A DNA stretch of 64,000 nt from Brachionus rotundiformis (GCA_016802295.1 JAESIW010000200.1:5127667-5191666), one strand, 5' to 3'. Positions 18,526-30,560 are shown, counted from the first letter of the stretch. The notes: generated by a model not told the origin, from the sequence alone. Program-made: numbers and translations.

Positions 18526-20946
18526 ATGACCCAAAACGTTGATAATAAATCAAATTTTTTGTCCAGAATGTTTCCATTGGGCTTTAAAGATGAAGCCATT
18601 TTACTTTTTAAAAACTCTATTCCACTGGTATTTATAAAAAAACTAATATTTCAAAAAAACTAATTAAAATATGCTTTAAAGTCTCTGAGTATTCTGAGCC
18701 AACAACTATTGACAATGATGAGCTTCTTTTTTTGTGGGCATGTAGGCCCGAATGAATTGGCCGGCGTTTCTTTGGCAAACACTGTATTCTCTTACCGTTT
18801 TATCAAAATTAAATTTTTATTAAATTAATAAAATTAAGTTAATTCATATATGTTCTTTTGGTCCTATTGTCGGACTCACCAGTGCATGTGAAACATTGTT
18901 TCCTCAAGTGAGCATTTTGTTTAATCAATTTAAACAAATTTTAATCTTAATTACACAAAAAAGCTGTTCGGTGGAAATGATAAAAAAAAAGTTGGCATTA
19001 TTTTACAAAAGGGCATCCTTATTTCTATTTTGGCTTCTTTTCTTTGTATCGGGCTTCTACTCAATGCAAAGTATATCATGAATTTTTTTGTCGATGATCA
19101 ATTAGTTTTACTGTAAGTTGAAAAAAATTATAAAACATATCTTTTAATAAAAATTTTGTTGTATATATTAGCCTTGCTGATCAATTTTTGATCTACTTTT
19201 CACCATCTATCTTGGTAAATTGGACCAGAATTTAAATTATAACAATTTAAAAATTCCATTTTTAGTTTTACAGTGTACAAATGGTACTAACTAGATACCT
19301 TCAAGCTCAAGTATTGGTTTTTCTTATTCAAATATGAATAAAAATAGATAATTTTATAAATTTAGAATATTTTTTATCCGGTTCTAGTTATTAATATTAT
19401 AGTGAACATATTGAATGCAATTCTGCAAGGAATTATGGTCTTATGGGCTAACTATGGAGTTGTGTAGGCCTAGAACAGCTTTTTTAATCAATTTTCTTTA
19501 ATTAATTTTATTCTAATTTAAAAGTGGATCTGCAGTGTCAATTCTAATAGCTAATGTAGTTCAACTAGCTATCTTGTTTGCTTACATCCTAAAAACTAAA
19601 GTGTATGTTGACACTTGGCCAGGTATATTGACAAGATTAATGGCAAATAATGTAATTCTTTTTTGACCAGGTTGGTCAGTTGAGTGTTTGTATAATTGGA
19701 TGCTTTATTTGAAATTGGGAATTGCCGGTCTTGGAATGGTTCTATTCGAATGGGCTTGTTTTGAAATTGCGGTAATGTCTTCAGGTACATTTGATTAACT
19801 AATTTGATAATAAGAAAATAATCCATTAAGGTTTATTGGGCAAAATGGACTTATCTATAATGTCAATTTCTCAGCAAACAGCTATCACATTTATTCTGGT
19901 AACAATCAATGATAAATAAATTTTTAAAAAAAATAGATAATTTTTAATTTAAGTTTGCGTTTGGAATAGGTAATTAAAATTTTAAATCTGTTTGTTTATG
20001 GAATTGTTTTTTAAATTGTTTTAAAAGCCACTTCGGGCAATATTAGAATTGGTCAAGTAATTTTAAAAATTTTCAAAATATATAAATTTAAATTTCTTTA
20101 ATTTATCAAGCTATTAGGTGAAAATTCTGCAGATAAATCATTAAACTCTGTTAAAGTAGTCTATACAATAACAGGTACTAAAATTTTTAACTAATTATTA
20201 AGTAATAAAACTGTGTTTCCAATTAAGCTTTATGCGCTTTTTGTCTTGGTTTGATAATACTCTCATTTTCGGACTATATACCAGCTATTTTTACCAATGA
20301 ACAGTAAAACTATCTTTAAATAGTTTTTTGTTTATTTATAAGAATTTAAAAGGGATTTAATAAAGCCAGTGTCAAAAGTATTAAAATTCTTGGCTTTGGT
20401 GCATTTTTTCGACGCAGTACAAGTGTGCGGAGGAGGGGTGCTGAAATCATTGGGAGCTCAGGTGTATGGAGTGATCATAGCGATAGTTGCCTATTACTTA
20501 GTGGGTCTCCCAGTTGGTCTTTACCTTATGCTCAAGACACCTATCAAGGTTGTAGGCTTTTGGATCGGAATTTTATTTGCATCTCTGATACTCTTTGTTT
20601 TCCAAATTGGATACATTTACCGGGTGGATTGGGTTGAACAAGCCAAAATAGTTAGTATAAATTTTCTTAAGCTAACCAGACTTTAATTTTCATTTTAAAG
20701 GCGAGTGAAAGATCCAACAGAGTAAATGATAAGAATCTTAAGGAGCAAGAGCAGTTTGTCGAAGGTGAAAATCTTCCAGAAGGGTCCAAAATTCAATTTA
20801 AAGATGTCAAACGAAAGATAATTAAAAAAATTTTTGTATTCTTAATTGTTTTATTTGTTTTTTTTATCTCACTGTTAACTAGAAACTTAACTCATTTTAA
20901 ATATCCATTGGAAAGCAATTCCACAAATTTGACTTTAAATGGATAA
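18526..20946 (+). CDS. MATE-family multidrug and toxin extrusion transporter (SLC47-like)
   Basis: H+/organic cation antiporter of the plasma membrane. Sixteen exons: 18526-18627, 18682-18783, 18839-18907, 18964-19112, 19172-19214, 19266-19310, 19366-19463, 19525-19622, 19671-19784, 19831-19898, 19954-19969, 20028-20056, 20111-20174, 20228-20303, 20353-20650, 20701-20946. They join into 538 residues, and every intron is GT...AG and 48-63 bp. Diagnostic blocks follow human MATE1 in order: MMSFFFCGHVGPNELAGVSL (human SSVFCGHLGKLEL), GPIVGLTSACETLFPQ (human GFGLSSACDTL), YGVVGSAVSILIANVVQ, WSVECLYNWMLYLKLGIAG, FEWACFEIAVMSSG (human EWWAYEVGSFLSG, keeping the transport glutamate), VHFFDAVQVCGGGVLKSLG. 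A final hydrophobic helix (KIFVFLIVLFVFFISLL) is the usual extra C-terminal TM of animal MATEs. Two start codons (18526, 18568) are possible. Exon 11 is a 16-base microexon. Confidence 0.92.
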
Positions 20947-21110
20947 CATTTTATGGTCTTTCGATTAAAGTCTAATTAGAATAAAAATAAATTTTTGTCA
21001 ACAGAAATTTTTGATTGATAAAAATTACCTTAAAAAGTCGTATAATTAAGGTATTCTTAAATTCTTTTTGTTGTTAAAATAAATCAAAAATTATTAAAAT
21101 AAATTAAAAT

Positions 21111-21536
21111 TTATGAAAATTTACCTTCGAGATTAATTTCATGCTGCGATACTTGATCAAATATAATTGCATAGGTTGGACTCTTTTTCAAATCATCAAT
21201 CGACACTTTACCATCTTTATCTTCGTCTATTTTGTCAAAAAATTGACCACATTCTTTCTCAAGACTTTCTTAAATAGAACCCAATAAATGAGCGAATAAT
21301 TAATTATAAGATTTATTACCAAATTTTTGAGAATTTTTTATGTAAGAAACTAGCTCATTTAATGTATAGCCTGGAAATTCGTTTATATCTAAAGTAGCAT
21401 AATTGCGCTGAATTGGATAATTTGCTTGCAGCTCTACTTCCAATTTGCTCAATATTTTGGCAAAATCCGAAAAGCTAACAAAACCATCTTCATCTGTATC
21501 GTGATCTTTGAATATCTTCTCAAAAATTACGTCCAT
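21111..21536 (-). CDS. Small EF-hand calcium-binding protein A
   Basis: Two exons on the minus strand, 21536-21320 and 21268-21111, joined across a 51-bp GT...AG intron in phase 1, giving 124 residues. EF-hand loops: DTDEDGFVSFSD near residue 13, whose twelfth position is D instead of the usual E, and DEDKDGKVSIDD near residue 87. Between them lies a helical linker without a canonical loop. The length suits a calbindin- or calmodulin-like sensor with one pair of hands partly lost. The last codons after LEG read through an alternative donor (GGTAAA) into a stop; a further exon is possible. It lies beside a second EF-hand gene on the same strand, so a local duplication is likely. The target is unknown. 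Confidence 0.75.
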
Positions 21537-22256
21537 ATTTAGTATCTATTTCAAGTTAAGATAAAATTTTATTCAAAAATAAAAAAAAATACAACAAAAA
21601 TATTGAATTAAAATTTTTGAGTCATGAATAATTACATAATAATTAGGTAATTATAAAATGGCGTTAGTTTTAATTTTACGATTTGGTTGTTGCTCTAGGA
21701 TACTTTTTTGTATTACATTAAAATCAAAGCCTTATAGGTAATCGAGTCTACCTTGAATAAATTAGTTTTAACTAATTAGAATGGTCGCTAAATTTTGATA
21801 AAAACTGCTTAAAAAAATCATTTATTTCTTAATTTTTAAACAAGAAGTTTTGAAAAATATAAAAATACTCTTATTCAAAAAAAAAGCTTTATTTATTTTA
21901 GACAAACAAGTTTAATAGAAATAATTAAGTAAAAAATTTTTAAACCAACTAGCTTTTAAATTTTTAAAAATACGATATTTTTTATCAAGTTATCGTTTAG
22001 TTATCTAGTGATAAAATATATACAAAAATTGATAAAAAATTCTCGTATTTTTATTTTTTTCCTATAGACAGAAAAATCTTAAAAATATTATAAATACAAA
22101 TTTGAACTTTTAGATATATATTAAAATAAAAGATAATTATTCTTTAATTTTTATTCCATTTAACTTATTTATTTCAATAATTAAATACCGTAAGACAAAA
22201 TTTTTCTTCATTAATCAATGTTTAGACTTAAAAAAATTCATTAAGTTTAGATTTTA
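21537..22256. other. Intergenic between EF-hand genes, nothing seen
   Basis: Extremely AT-rich spacer without frames, repeats of note or RNA genes. Confidence 0.5.
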
Positions 22257-22783
22257 TTAAATATTTAAATTTAAATTTACTCGAAAATATCTTAAAATTA
22301 AGGCGTTTAGATATTCATCCAAAGTTATATTTTTATCATTGTCCATGTCGAAATTTTTTATCAAGGCATTGATGGACTGATCACTTAAATTAATGCCTTT
22401 TTCTTTCCAGTCCTGTTTGAGCTCTTCAGGAGTAATAAAACCATTGCCATCTTTATCTATACTATTAAACATTCTTTTGTATTCTTCCATTAACTCTTCC
22501 AATTTGTTAGATTTATGAACAAAATCAATAAAAACTTAAAAATTTGTTTTAATTTAAAAAAAAGTTGGACTAGATATGAAAAAATTTGCTGACCATCTTC
22601 ACTAATTCCATTATTTCCGTTTAGCTCATAAGTTTCTTTTGCCTTATCAGCCTCAATTCCATATTTTTCCAATATTTTAACAAATTCGTCCAAGTCTAGA
22701 ATTCTATTTCCATCTGTGTCGGCTTTGGCAAACTCATCTCTGAGTATGGCTTGATAAGAAAAAATAAACAGATTTTGGGACAT
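22257..22783 (-). CDS. Small EF-hand calcium-binding protein B
   Basis: Two minus-strand exons, 22783-22594 and 22495-22257, joined across a 98-bp intron in phase 1, give 142 residues. Three canonical loops are visible: DTDGNRILDLDE near residue 21, DKDGNGFITPEE near residue 77 and DMDNDKNITLDE near residue 113. The second and third form a normal pair, as in calmodulin-like proteins, with helices of the expected length. The intron donor is GTCAGC, weaker than its neighbours, but joining in phase 1 keeps the frame and puts the second hand at the right spacing. The intron sits at a similar place and the same phase as in the gene at 21111, which supports common descent. No partner can be named. 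Confidence 0.8.
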
Positions 22784-23301
22784 TTTAGCACTAGATTTTT
22801 TTAATGATTTCAGTCATTTTTTGCTTGTTCTTATACCAATTGGTTTAAGAGCGTAATTTTGAAATAATTCTCTTTTCATAGTTGATTGACTCTTGTGACG
22901 TCAACTATTAGCATGTATAATTAACAATTAAAAGACACCTATTTATAAAGTTTATTCCAAGTTTATTAAACATTTTAAATAATTTTATTATTAATAAATT
23001 TTCTTTATTTTTTCAATTTTGCTGAGTTGATTAATTAAAAAATAGATGATTTAAGCAATCTTTTATTAAGTTTGATTGATTTTTCAACAATATTTTCAAA
23101 ATGAGAGTATTTTTTATCTTTTTGTTAAAATGTAAATTTTCAGCATTTATTTTACTAACTAGCTTATTTGGTAAAAAATACATATGAGCTTGCTAATTAA
23201 AAGATAAACTTTTGACCAATTTTTATTTTTTTTATTGACTAAATTAAATTTATTTATGATTTGATAAAATTTACATAATTGTAAAGGAAATTTTTTAAAA
23301 A
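22784..23301. other. Intergenic, no gene seen
   Basis: AT-rich spacer between two minus-strand genes. It should contain the promoter of the EF-hand gene B. No motif was recognised. Confidence 0.5.
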
Positions 23302-24243
23302 TTAAACCTGCTTGATGCCATTTGAGCTTCTTTGGTCATTTGGCTCCCCACCAAGCTCAATTTTTTTCACATCACCAATAGAAGCATCATATTTTTGCTT
23401 AAAGTTATATCGCCTATAAAATAGATTTAAATAATAAAATGTAAAACTAGCTATCAAAGTTCCAAGTAAACTTCCGGCCAGTACGTCTGTAGGATGGTGT
23501 TTGTTATCAGTCACACGAGATAATGCTACATACCAGGCAGTAGTAAACATTACAAATTGGAAAAACTGTGGAACAAATCCTAAATTGCGCCTATTCCAGA
23601 ACTTATGCACATACAGTATCAAAAATACCATTGCATAAAAAGAAGATGACGAATGACCAGATGGAAAAGATTTTCTTGACTCGTTTATTTTGTTCAGATC
23701 GGTCTCTGAGCATTTAAAATGTACGTCTGGAATTAAAAATGTTCTTCCAGTCACTTGGGTATTGCAAAACTCTTTGTATGGATTCACCAATGGTTTGCAT
23801 ACGGACAAAAAATTTGGTCTCAATCTGCCTAAAGTTTTTTTTCCAATCAAAGTGATGATCAAGTTGGATAGCAGTCCGAATGAATAAGCAGCAAAATTTA
23901 TCAACAAATTGCCAAATTGTTCATTTAGATTAATTATTCTATTCTTATTAACTATTATTTTGTATTTGTTATGCAATGATAATTTGGAATGCTTGAATTT
24001 CATGTAAGCAGTGCGCAAGATTTCTGTTATTACCATGAACAAAAATGGAACTGGCAGAATGAGTACTATCAGCACCGAATTGCTCACTGTTGAGTCCTTG
24101 TACTCCATGTTAATGCTGTAGTCGTCGCAGTAGAAGCCCGTTTGGAAAGGATCCACCAAATACTTGAATAGAATAAATGCCACAAACATGACAACCAGTA
24201 GGACAATGTCATACAGAATCTTGTTCAAGTGTATCGGGTCCAT
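23302..24243 (-). CDS. Phospholipid phosphatase of the PAP2/LPP family (PLPP-like)
   Basis: Dephosphorylates phosphatidate, lysophosphatidate or sphingosine-1-phosphate at the plasma membrane. Intron-free, 313 residues, the normal LPP length. All three catalytic motifs are intact: C1 KKTLGRLRP (K-x6-RP), C2 PSGH within KSFPSGHSSSSFYA, and C3 SRVTDNKHHPTD with the nucleophile-activating histidine and aspartate. Six hydrophobic spans match the family topology, from IVLLVVMFVAFILFKYLV at the N-terminus to LLGTLIASFTFYYLNLFY after C3. The C1 to C3 loop holds Cys residues in the extracellular position, as in LPP1-3 and Drosophila Wunen. Which paralogue it corresponds to cannot be decided. Confidence 0.93.
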   Translation of the reverse strand: MDPIHLNKILYDIVLLVVMFVAFILFKYLVDPFQTGFYCDDYSINMEYKDSTVSNSVLIVLILPVPFLFMVITEILRTAYMKFKHSKLSLHNKYKIIVNKNRIINLNEQFGNLLINFAAYSFGLLSNLIITLIGKKTLGRLRPNFLSVCKPLVNPYKEFCNTQVTGRTFLIPDVHFKCSETDLNKINESRKSFPSGHSSSSFYAMVFLILYVHKFWNRRNLGFVPQFFQFVMFTTAWYVALSRVTDNKHHPTDVLAGSLLGTLIASFTFYYLNLFYRRYNFKQKYDASIGDVKKIELGGEPNDQRSSNGIKQV

Positions 24244-25076
24244 GTCTAACAGCTATCTGTATAACAAAAAATTCAATCTAAATTTTTAAGATTCAAATTC
24301 ATAGAAATAAAATAATTATAATAAATTCTTAACTTCAATAAAAAAAAAATAATTATGTAGAATTTCATTAAATAATTTGATTGTTTTTTTTGGGTTTTTA
24401 TACTTTTTTAGATAAAAATCAAAGAAAATATTTACGAAATTTTATTATTGTTTACAGGTACAATAGATGTATCTAATTTGAGATTAAATTATAGTACCAG
24501 GCAAAAAAAAACATTCTCAACTAAATTAAAAATATTAATATTGTAGCTATCGAAACTTTCTAATTATTAATTTAAAATTAATAATTTAACTTTTAGATAT
24601 TATTGTTGATTTAAATTTACATATTTTAATTGAAGATAAAATTTAGTTTAAAATTTAAAATTTAACTCATACTTTTAAAATCACGAAATGTCATTGAAGT
24701 GTAAATTTTGTGAATACTTAAAATTATCAAAGAGCTTACAATTATCAAATTTTTTAAATATAATAATTTAAAACTATTTTATTATTTTATTTTAAAATTA
24801 GCCAATAAAAAATTTTTCAAATTTAAATTTTATCAAAAAAAAGCATATATAGATTTTTTGTCTTAGATTTTATTATATCCCAGTCTAAAGATTTAAAACT
24901 GATGCATATGGTTATAATTTGGCGCAATTGAGTCACTCACTTTCTCATGTTTTCGAATGTTGTTTAAAATAAATGTAAAACCACATCTTCTAAAACAAAT
25001 CCTCACAGCTTCCCTGAATAAAAAAAATTTGTCTCATTAGAATTTCATTTGACCATAGATAACCAAATAAAAAAAG
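24244..25076. other. Intergenic between divergent genes, no gene seen
   Basis: Shared upstream flank of the phosphatase (minus) and the homeobox gene (plus). AT-rich. No clear core promoter was recognised. Confidence 0.5.
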
Positions 25077-25975
25077 ATGCTTTCTTATCCTTCACCAAGC
25101 TTCAGCCAAAATTTTTACTCACCTGACTCTTATGGCAAGGGTACTAGCGTTTCTTTTGACACCATTGCCACCAACCAAGAAGACACTTTTGACCAATTTT
25201 TCGGATTTAAAGAGAATTTTTTTGAAAATTTCCTCATTGAATACAACCATGGTAAACTTGAGGCTATTGGATGATACCATTTTAAAAATTATTTTCTTTA
25301 AATAGATAGAGAATTTGAGAGAGAATGTAATTTAGACAGAAATTTGCACTATTGCACCTCGGCAGATGAAAACTCCATCTGCGCTGCATCAAATTTTGGA
25401 GAAAGTGAAATCAGCCACATGAGTTCGAACGGCACAGAATCAAAATATCCATTGGAAAAGAAAATTTTTTTCAATCATGAAGATTTAAAAAAGACGCCAA
25501 TTAAGCAGAGTATAATCAGTGAGAACTATTACTACAGTCAAGCTTCATTGAGCGATTTTCTGGACGATGACAGAACCATTATTGACTCGCAAGACGAGCA
25601 AGCTAGTTTAAATAGTCCAGTTTTTACCAAAATTGATCTAAAACTGCCAGCTTCCAAGCCACCTTTAAAGTTGAAGCTGAAAAGAAAAATTTCCAAAGAA
25701 AATGTAACACTAAGAAAAAACTACAGATACTCGAACCGCCATCGGTTCAAACAATCCCAAGTAAATTTAAAAAATTAGTTTTTTATTAAATTAAGATTAA
25801 TTTTTTTCAGATTGACTTTCTTGAGAAGGAATTTCAGATGGAACAATATCCAAATGGTGTGCAGATAGACCGTATTTCAAATGAGCTAGGTGTTAGCTTT
25901 CATACAGTTACGGTATGGTTTCAGAATAGAAGAGCACGTTTTAAAAAATCTTATGATAAAAAAAACCAATCCTAA
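25077..25975 (+). CDS. Divergent paired-like homeobox transcription factor
   Basis: Three exons, 25077-25251, 25306-25760 and 25811-25975, with introns of 54 and 50 bp, give 264 residues. The homeodomain fills about residues 198-257, near the C-terminus: helix 1 around IDFLEKEFQMEQYP, helix 3 VTVWFQNRRARFKK. WFQNRRAR and the Q at position 50 are canonical; YPNG after helix 1 suits the paired-like class. The N-terminal arm (NYRYSNRHRFKQSQ) is unusual, lacking the common RRxRT start. An intron splits the homeodomain before helix 1. The in-frame GTATGGTTTCAG inside helix 3 looks like a splice pair but is coding. The first 190 residues are Ser/Asp-rich and disordered. Nuclear DNA binding is inferred; no orthologue is assigned. 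Confidence 0.85.
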
Positions 25976-27058
25976 TAAGTTTAAGTTTTATTTTTTTTGA
26001 AAATAATTTTTAATTTAAAAAAAAAAACTCCAAAAAATATCTAAAACTTTGTAAATATTAATATTAGGATAAAAAGCTAGTTAAATCATTTATTAATTAG
26101 AAAATTTTTTTGTTAATTTTAATTATTAATAGAATTAATATTTAAGCGTTATATGTCCCTTTTTTTTTGGTGCATTCTGGTCCCAGTTTTCTGTAATTCT
26201 AAAGGTATTTTTTAACTTCATGGCCAAATTATATTTAAAATAAACTTTGATTATTCACAATTTGAACAAAATAAACTATGATTTATAAAATAAAGTAATT
26301 ATTTTCAATCTTATTGAAAAAAAAACAATTAATTTTAATTTTAGTGCATTTCCTGGCTCTGATTTTCCTAAAGCTTCCATGTATATTGTTTCTTCAATCA
26401 ATTTAACAAATTAACGGAGCTTTTATTATGAGTTAAATTTTGGCATTCGAAAGCCATTTGTAAAATTTTAATTTTTTAATTATGATCAATTTAACCAGCT
26501 AGTCTAATTAAGTCTTGATCATGTGATTTTTTTAGCTTTTTTAAATCTAATTCAATAATTCTAATTTAATTTAAAGTTTAATTGAAAAAATTTTCTCATA
26601 ATATAATTTTATAATAATTAATAATATTTGATTATATCTGATACGTAAATAGCTTATCACTCATGAGATTGTCTAAGCACATGCTGAAAGTTGTTTACTT
26701 AGTACCAAGTAGCTTAAGAATCTAAGAAAAGATGTTTAAGAAATGAAAATTTAAAAGTGTATATAAAATAGTATTAATTTTTTTTTGAACATTTATCTTA
26801 ATTTTCTTTTAGATAAAAATCGATATTTTAACATTCAAGCACTAAGTCGATTTTCTCTTTGTTTTTCAAGTCTATATATTTTACTTTTCAATTACCAAAC
26901 CAAGAACTTTGATATTAAAGATTAATATATGCATATTTTTCTTTTAAATGAAACTTTTCCTTAATTAACAAGCATTAAGATTTAATAATGTTATAATAAA
27001 TCAAAAAATTTAGAAATGTTTAGTTAAATCAATTGTGTTCAAATTAATTTAACAAGCC
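25976..27058. other. Intergenic, no gene seen
   Basis: AT-rich sequence between the homeobox gene and the GPCR at 27059. No frame, RNA or clear repeat was found. Confidence 0.5.
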
Positions 27059-28051
27059 ATGTCTAATAATACATTAATACAGCATGATTTATGTGACTCA
27101 ATGTACAAAATTTACCACATTTATGTAGAAAAATTACTCAACTCAATTGGCTTGACCTTCAACATATTGAACATATTGGTGTTTGCCAAACTAATAGCCA
27201 ACAAGAATGCCAAAAGTGACATGTTCAAGTATTTGATGATAAAATCCATATTCGATGCCTACTACAATTTTCGTAATCTAGTCTACATAATCTACGATTG
27301 TATTGATTGTTCAATAAATGAACACCAATTTTTCCTCATATTTTTGTGGATATTTGTAATTTACTTTGGCTTTGTGGTCCAATTGCTGTCCATTTGTTGT
27401 GAAATAGGAGCCAATTATGACCGCTATCAACATATATCTAACAAACTCAAGATATTCAAGCGTACTTCCTACAAGTTTAATTTATCTATAGGCTTTGCTT
27501 TTAGTCTTATATTTTATTTGAATAAAATTTTTGAAAGAACTTTAAAAATGCGTCAAACTGGTTCCAACTCGACCAAAGACGAGTATGTATTGATATATAA
27601 CTCGTTGGGCAGCTCCGAACTAGCGCTTAAAATTGATTTTTTTCAAAGTTTTATTAAGAATGGAATATGTGTTGTTATTATTTTAATTTTAAATATTCTA
27701 TCATTAATAAGTATCAAAAAATCTATGGATAACAAGAGGAGAATGATAGATCGATGCAAAAATAGAAGTCATAATTTGACTCTAAAGCGGAATAAATCCA
27801 TTGCCAAGCTAAGAGTTGTCAAAACTGAGCTTAATGTTACCCTTATGGTGTTGACAACTGGACTTCTTACCGTAATAGGACACGGCTTTATGTTTGTTTA
27901 TAATTTACCATTTATGATAGCATATGCCAATTTTTGTTTATACTCGATAACAAATTTTCTATTTTATCTATCTATTACATTTAATTTTGTCATTTATTTT
28001 TTATTTTATAAAAATTTTCGAATTACTTTCAAAAGTATGCTACTAAAATAA
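27059..28051 (+). CDS. Rhodopsin-like 7TM receptor, divergent
   Basis: Intron-free, 330 residues. Seven hydrophobic helices can be traced: LLNSIGLTFNILNILVFAKL (TM1), KYLMIKSIFDAYYNFRNLVY (TM2), FLWIFVIYFGFVVQLLSICC (TM3, followed by NYDRY, a DRY box), FNLSIGFAFSLIFYL (TM4), NGICVVIILILNILSLISI (TM5), ELNVTLMVLTTGLLTVIGHG (TM6) and FLFYLSITFNFVIYFLFY (TM7). The NPxxY motif of TM7 is replaced by FNFVIYF. An N-terminal NNT sequon and a Cys before TM3 fit class A peptide receptors such as the FMRFamide-receptor-like group. It is not close to the tandem pair at 13744 and 16842. The ligand is unknown. Confidence 0.82.
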   Translation: MSNNTLIQHDLCDSMYKIYHIYVEKLLNSIGLTFNILNILVFAKLIANKNAKSDMFKYLMIKSIFDAYYNFRNLVYIIYDCIDCSINEHQFFLIFLWIFVIYFGFVVQLLSICCEIGANYDRYQHISNKLKIFKRTSYKFNLSIGFAFSLIFYLNKIFERTLKMRQTGSNSTKDEYVLIYNSLGSSELALKIDFFQSFIKNGICVVIILILNILSLISIKKSMDNKRRMIDRCKNRSHNLTLKRNKSIAKLRVVKTELNVTLMVLTTGLLTVIGHGFMFVYNLPFMIAYANFCLYSITNFLFYLSITFNFVIYFLFYKNFRITFKSMLLK

Positions 28052-30017
28052 ACAAGAAAATAATTTTTAAAATTTTTGTTTTTAAATTTAGACTAATTCG
28101 GAATTAGATTTATTAGTTAAGTTCAAATTATCATCCAAGAGCAGCTGTCCCTATCAAATAGTGGTTATATAAATCACGATCCAATCTTTCACATTGAGAA
28201 ACAACAAGAGTTATCAATGTGCTGATTATTGAGCTAAGATAACATAAAATTAATTACATTTCGTGTTAGATATATTAAATTTCCAAGTGATATATTTTTT
28301 TGAAATTTGATCTAAATAATAAAACGTGCTTTTAAGCAAATGTTTACAGTTATTATGTTTTTAATGGAATATTATTTAATTTTAGAGATTTATTCATTTT
28401 AAAAACCTATCTAAATTAGCCTTTTAAAATATCATTTTAAGCTTAACTCTAGCCTTACTCTGAAGTTGCATAATATATCTTTTATTAGAAATTTTAAAAA
28501 TACATTTAGAAAAGTTTTCATTTGTTTTTATTTTTTATAAGTAATTTAGCCAAAGATTAATTAATGTAAATTTTTACTACTTTAGATACCTTAAAATATA
28601 AATGTATTTATATGATAAATTAATATTGATCTATTTAATTTGAGTTAATCTGGTATTTGAAAATAGCCTAGTGAAAATAATTTTATGAAAATTAGATAAA
28701 AAATGCATATTTTAATAAAATATTAAAAATAAATCTGATAATTAATTAAGAGAATAAAAGTTTAAGATTAGTTAATTTATTATTTAATTAAGCATTTTAA
28801 TTTTTTGACATTTTTTTCTATTAAAAAATATGAATTTAATCATTAATTATTATGAACCTATTGCAAAAATAATTATGAATAAAAAAATGTCTTATTTTTT
28901 AATTAGAAAAAATATTGAAAAATTTTTGAATAAATAAATTTTTCAAAATTCATTTCAATAATCGATATTAAGTAATATAAAAAATAGAAAAAAAATAAAA
29001 TTGAATTTTAAATTAAAGAAAGCTTGGAATGACCATCTATCAAGCAATTCAATGGCCATGTTTTACTTAATATATTAAATAAACAGTGCTTTTTTTAAAG
29101 AACTTTGAGATTATTTGTTTCTGTTTTTAAATATCTTTTATCGTTATATCATATTCAAATAAACCATTTTAAATTTAATTAATAATTTTATTAATTTGAT
29201 AAATATGAACAAATATGATAACCATTAGTAAATTCATTATTAATTTGATAAGAAATGACAAAGTTTTCAATCTGTTAAGTCAAATGTTAATTATGGAGTT
29301 TTTATATTATATCATTTTTAGCCAATCATTATCAAATTAATTGGAATTGGACTTAAAGATTGACCAGATTCAATAATTTTAATTTTAATTTTGATTCTGA
29401 TTAAATTTTTATTTAAAATTTAATTAATCAATAATTGACTTAGAATTAAAAAATCTAAAAAAAAACATTTTGTATTATAAAAATTATATCAGTTGATAAA
29501 AATTGAGAATTAAATGTTTATTTATTTAATATATTTTAGGTATGCTCCCATGGTTCGTCCGAAAAAGCTTACACCTTCGTTTAAAATGAATTTTTTCAAA
29601 AATTTTATCTAGTAAAAAATTAATCAAGAATATTTGAAGAAGCTTTACATCTATTGAATATTTAAAGAAGTTTGAATGAATTAAAATTTTAAAATGAATG
29701 AAAAAATAGTCTAATATCAAAATTATTAGGATTTCTATTATCAAGATTATGGCAATCAATATTTGATATAGTGTTTAAAGTATTTTGATAAGTTTTAAAA
29801 TTAATTGCACAAGTTCAATTAATTTGAAATTAAACTTTATTTAAACTTAATGAAATAATTTTGAAAGACTATTTTTTGGTACTTGACTTATTCCATATCT
29901 TTCTGAATTAATTCAGCATACGATTCCTTTCAACTTCCTTATTTATGAAAGTTCAGTCATCAAATTATTTCTTCTTAGTTAAGAAGAGGTACCACAAGAG
30001 ATAGATCCAAAATTTTT

Positions 30018-30560
30018 AGACATCAGACTGGATCCAAAACTTGCCTACACAGCACATCTACAGGACGTCATAAACAAACAAGCGTCGAAATGAATCTAAT
30101 TCGCAAAATTAAAAGCTTTAAATGGAGTTCATCCCTAAGAATCAATTTGACCATCTATAAGACTTTAATCCGCTTGTTGTTTGACTACTGTTTCATTATT
30201 TTAAATTCGAAAACTGAAAAATTATAACTTAAATTACAAAAAATCCAAAACAGGATTCTGAGAGTTATAAGAATTTTTTCCTCTTGAAACAAAAATTGAT
30301 ACTATGCATAGAATCGAAAAAAATTGAGGACAGATCAGACCAACTATTCATTAAATTTTTGAAAACGAAAGCCCAACATGAACTAATCGCAAAATAAATC
30401 CACGACTACCTGTCTAAAAGACCTAATGAATCACTACAAAAATTCAGAACAGTTTTTGATAAGCTTCATTGATAAATTGCAAAAATATTCCTAATAGGCC
30501 GGCTGAAAAGAAGGCAATACGCCGTTCGGAGCTGCCAACAGGAACTGTTTCCTCTAGATT
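30018..30560 (+). mobile_element. Dead LINE reverse transcriptase 3' fragment
   Basis: The plus strand still encodes a degraded LINE C-terminus: RLDPKLAYTAHLQDVINKQ at 30027 (usual IDSKLSFKQHI), then a stop, then LIRKIKSFKWSSSLRINLT, IYKTLIRLLFDYCFIIL near 30150 (usual SIYKSLIRSIFDY) and KLQKIQNRILRVI near 30235 (usual LQTIQNRAIR). Stops between the blocks show it is dead. Its sequence differs from the LINE remnant at 15121, so it belongs to another subfamily or is older. Confidence 0.7.

Noticed and set aside
25910..25924. Possible intron GTATGGTTTCAG inside the homeodomain
   Set aside because: Only 12 bases long and encodes the essential VWFQ of the recognition helix, so it must be coding.
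29526..29759. 77-codon minus-strand hydrophobic frame
   Set aside because: Extreme AT composition; hydrophobicity follows from A/T-rich codons. No start context or neighbour supports it.
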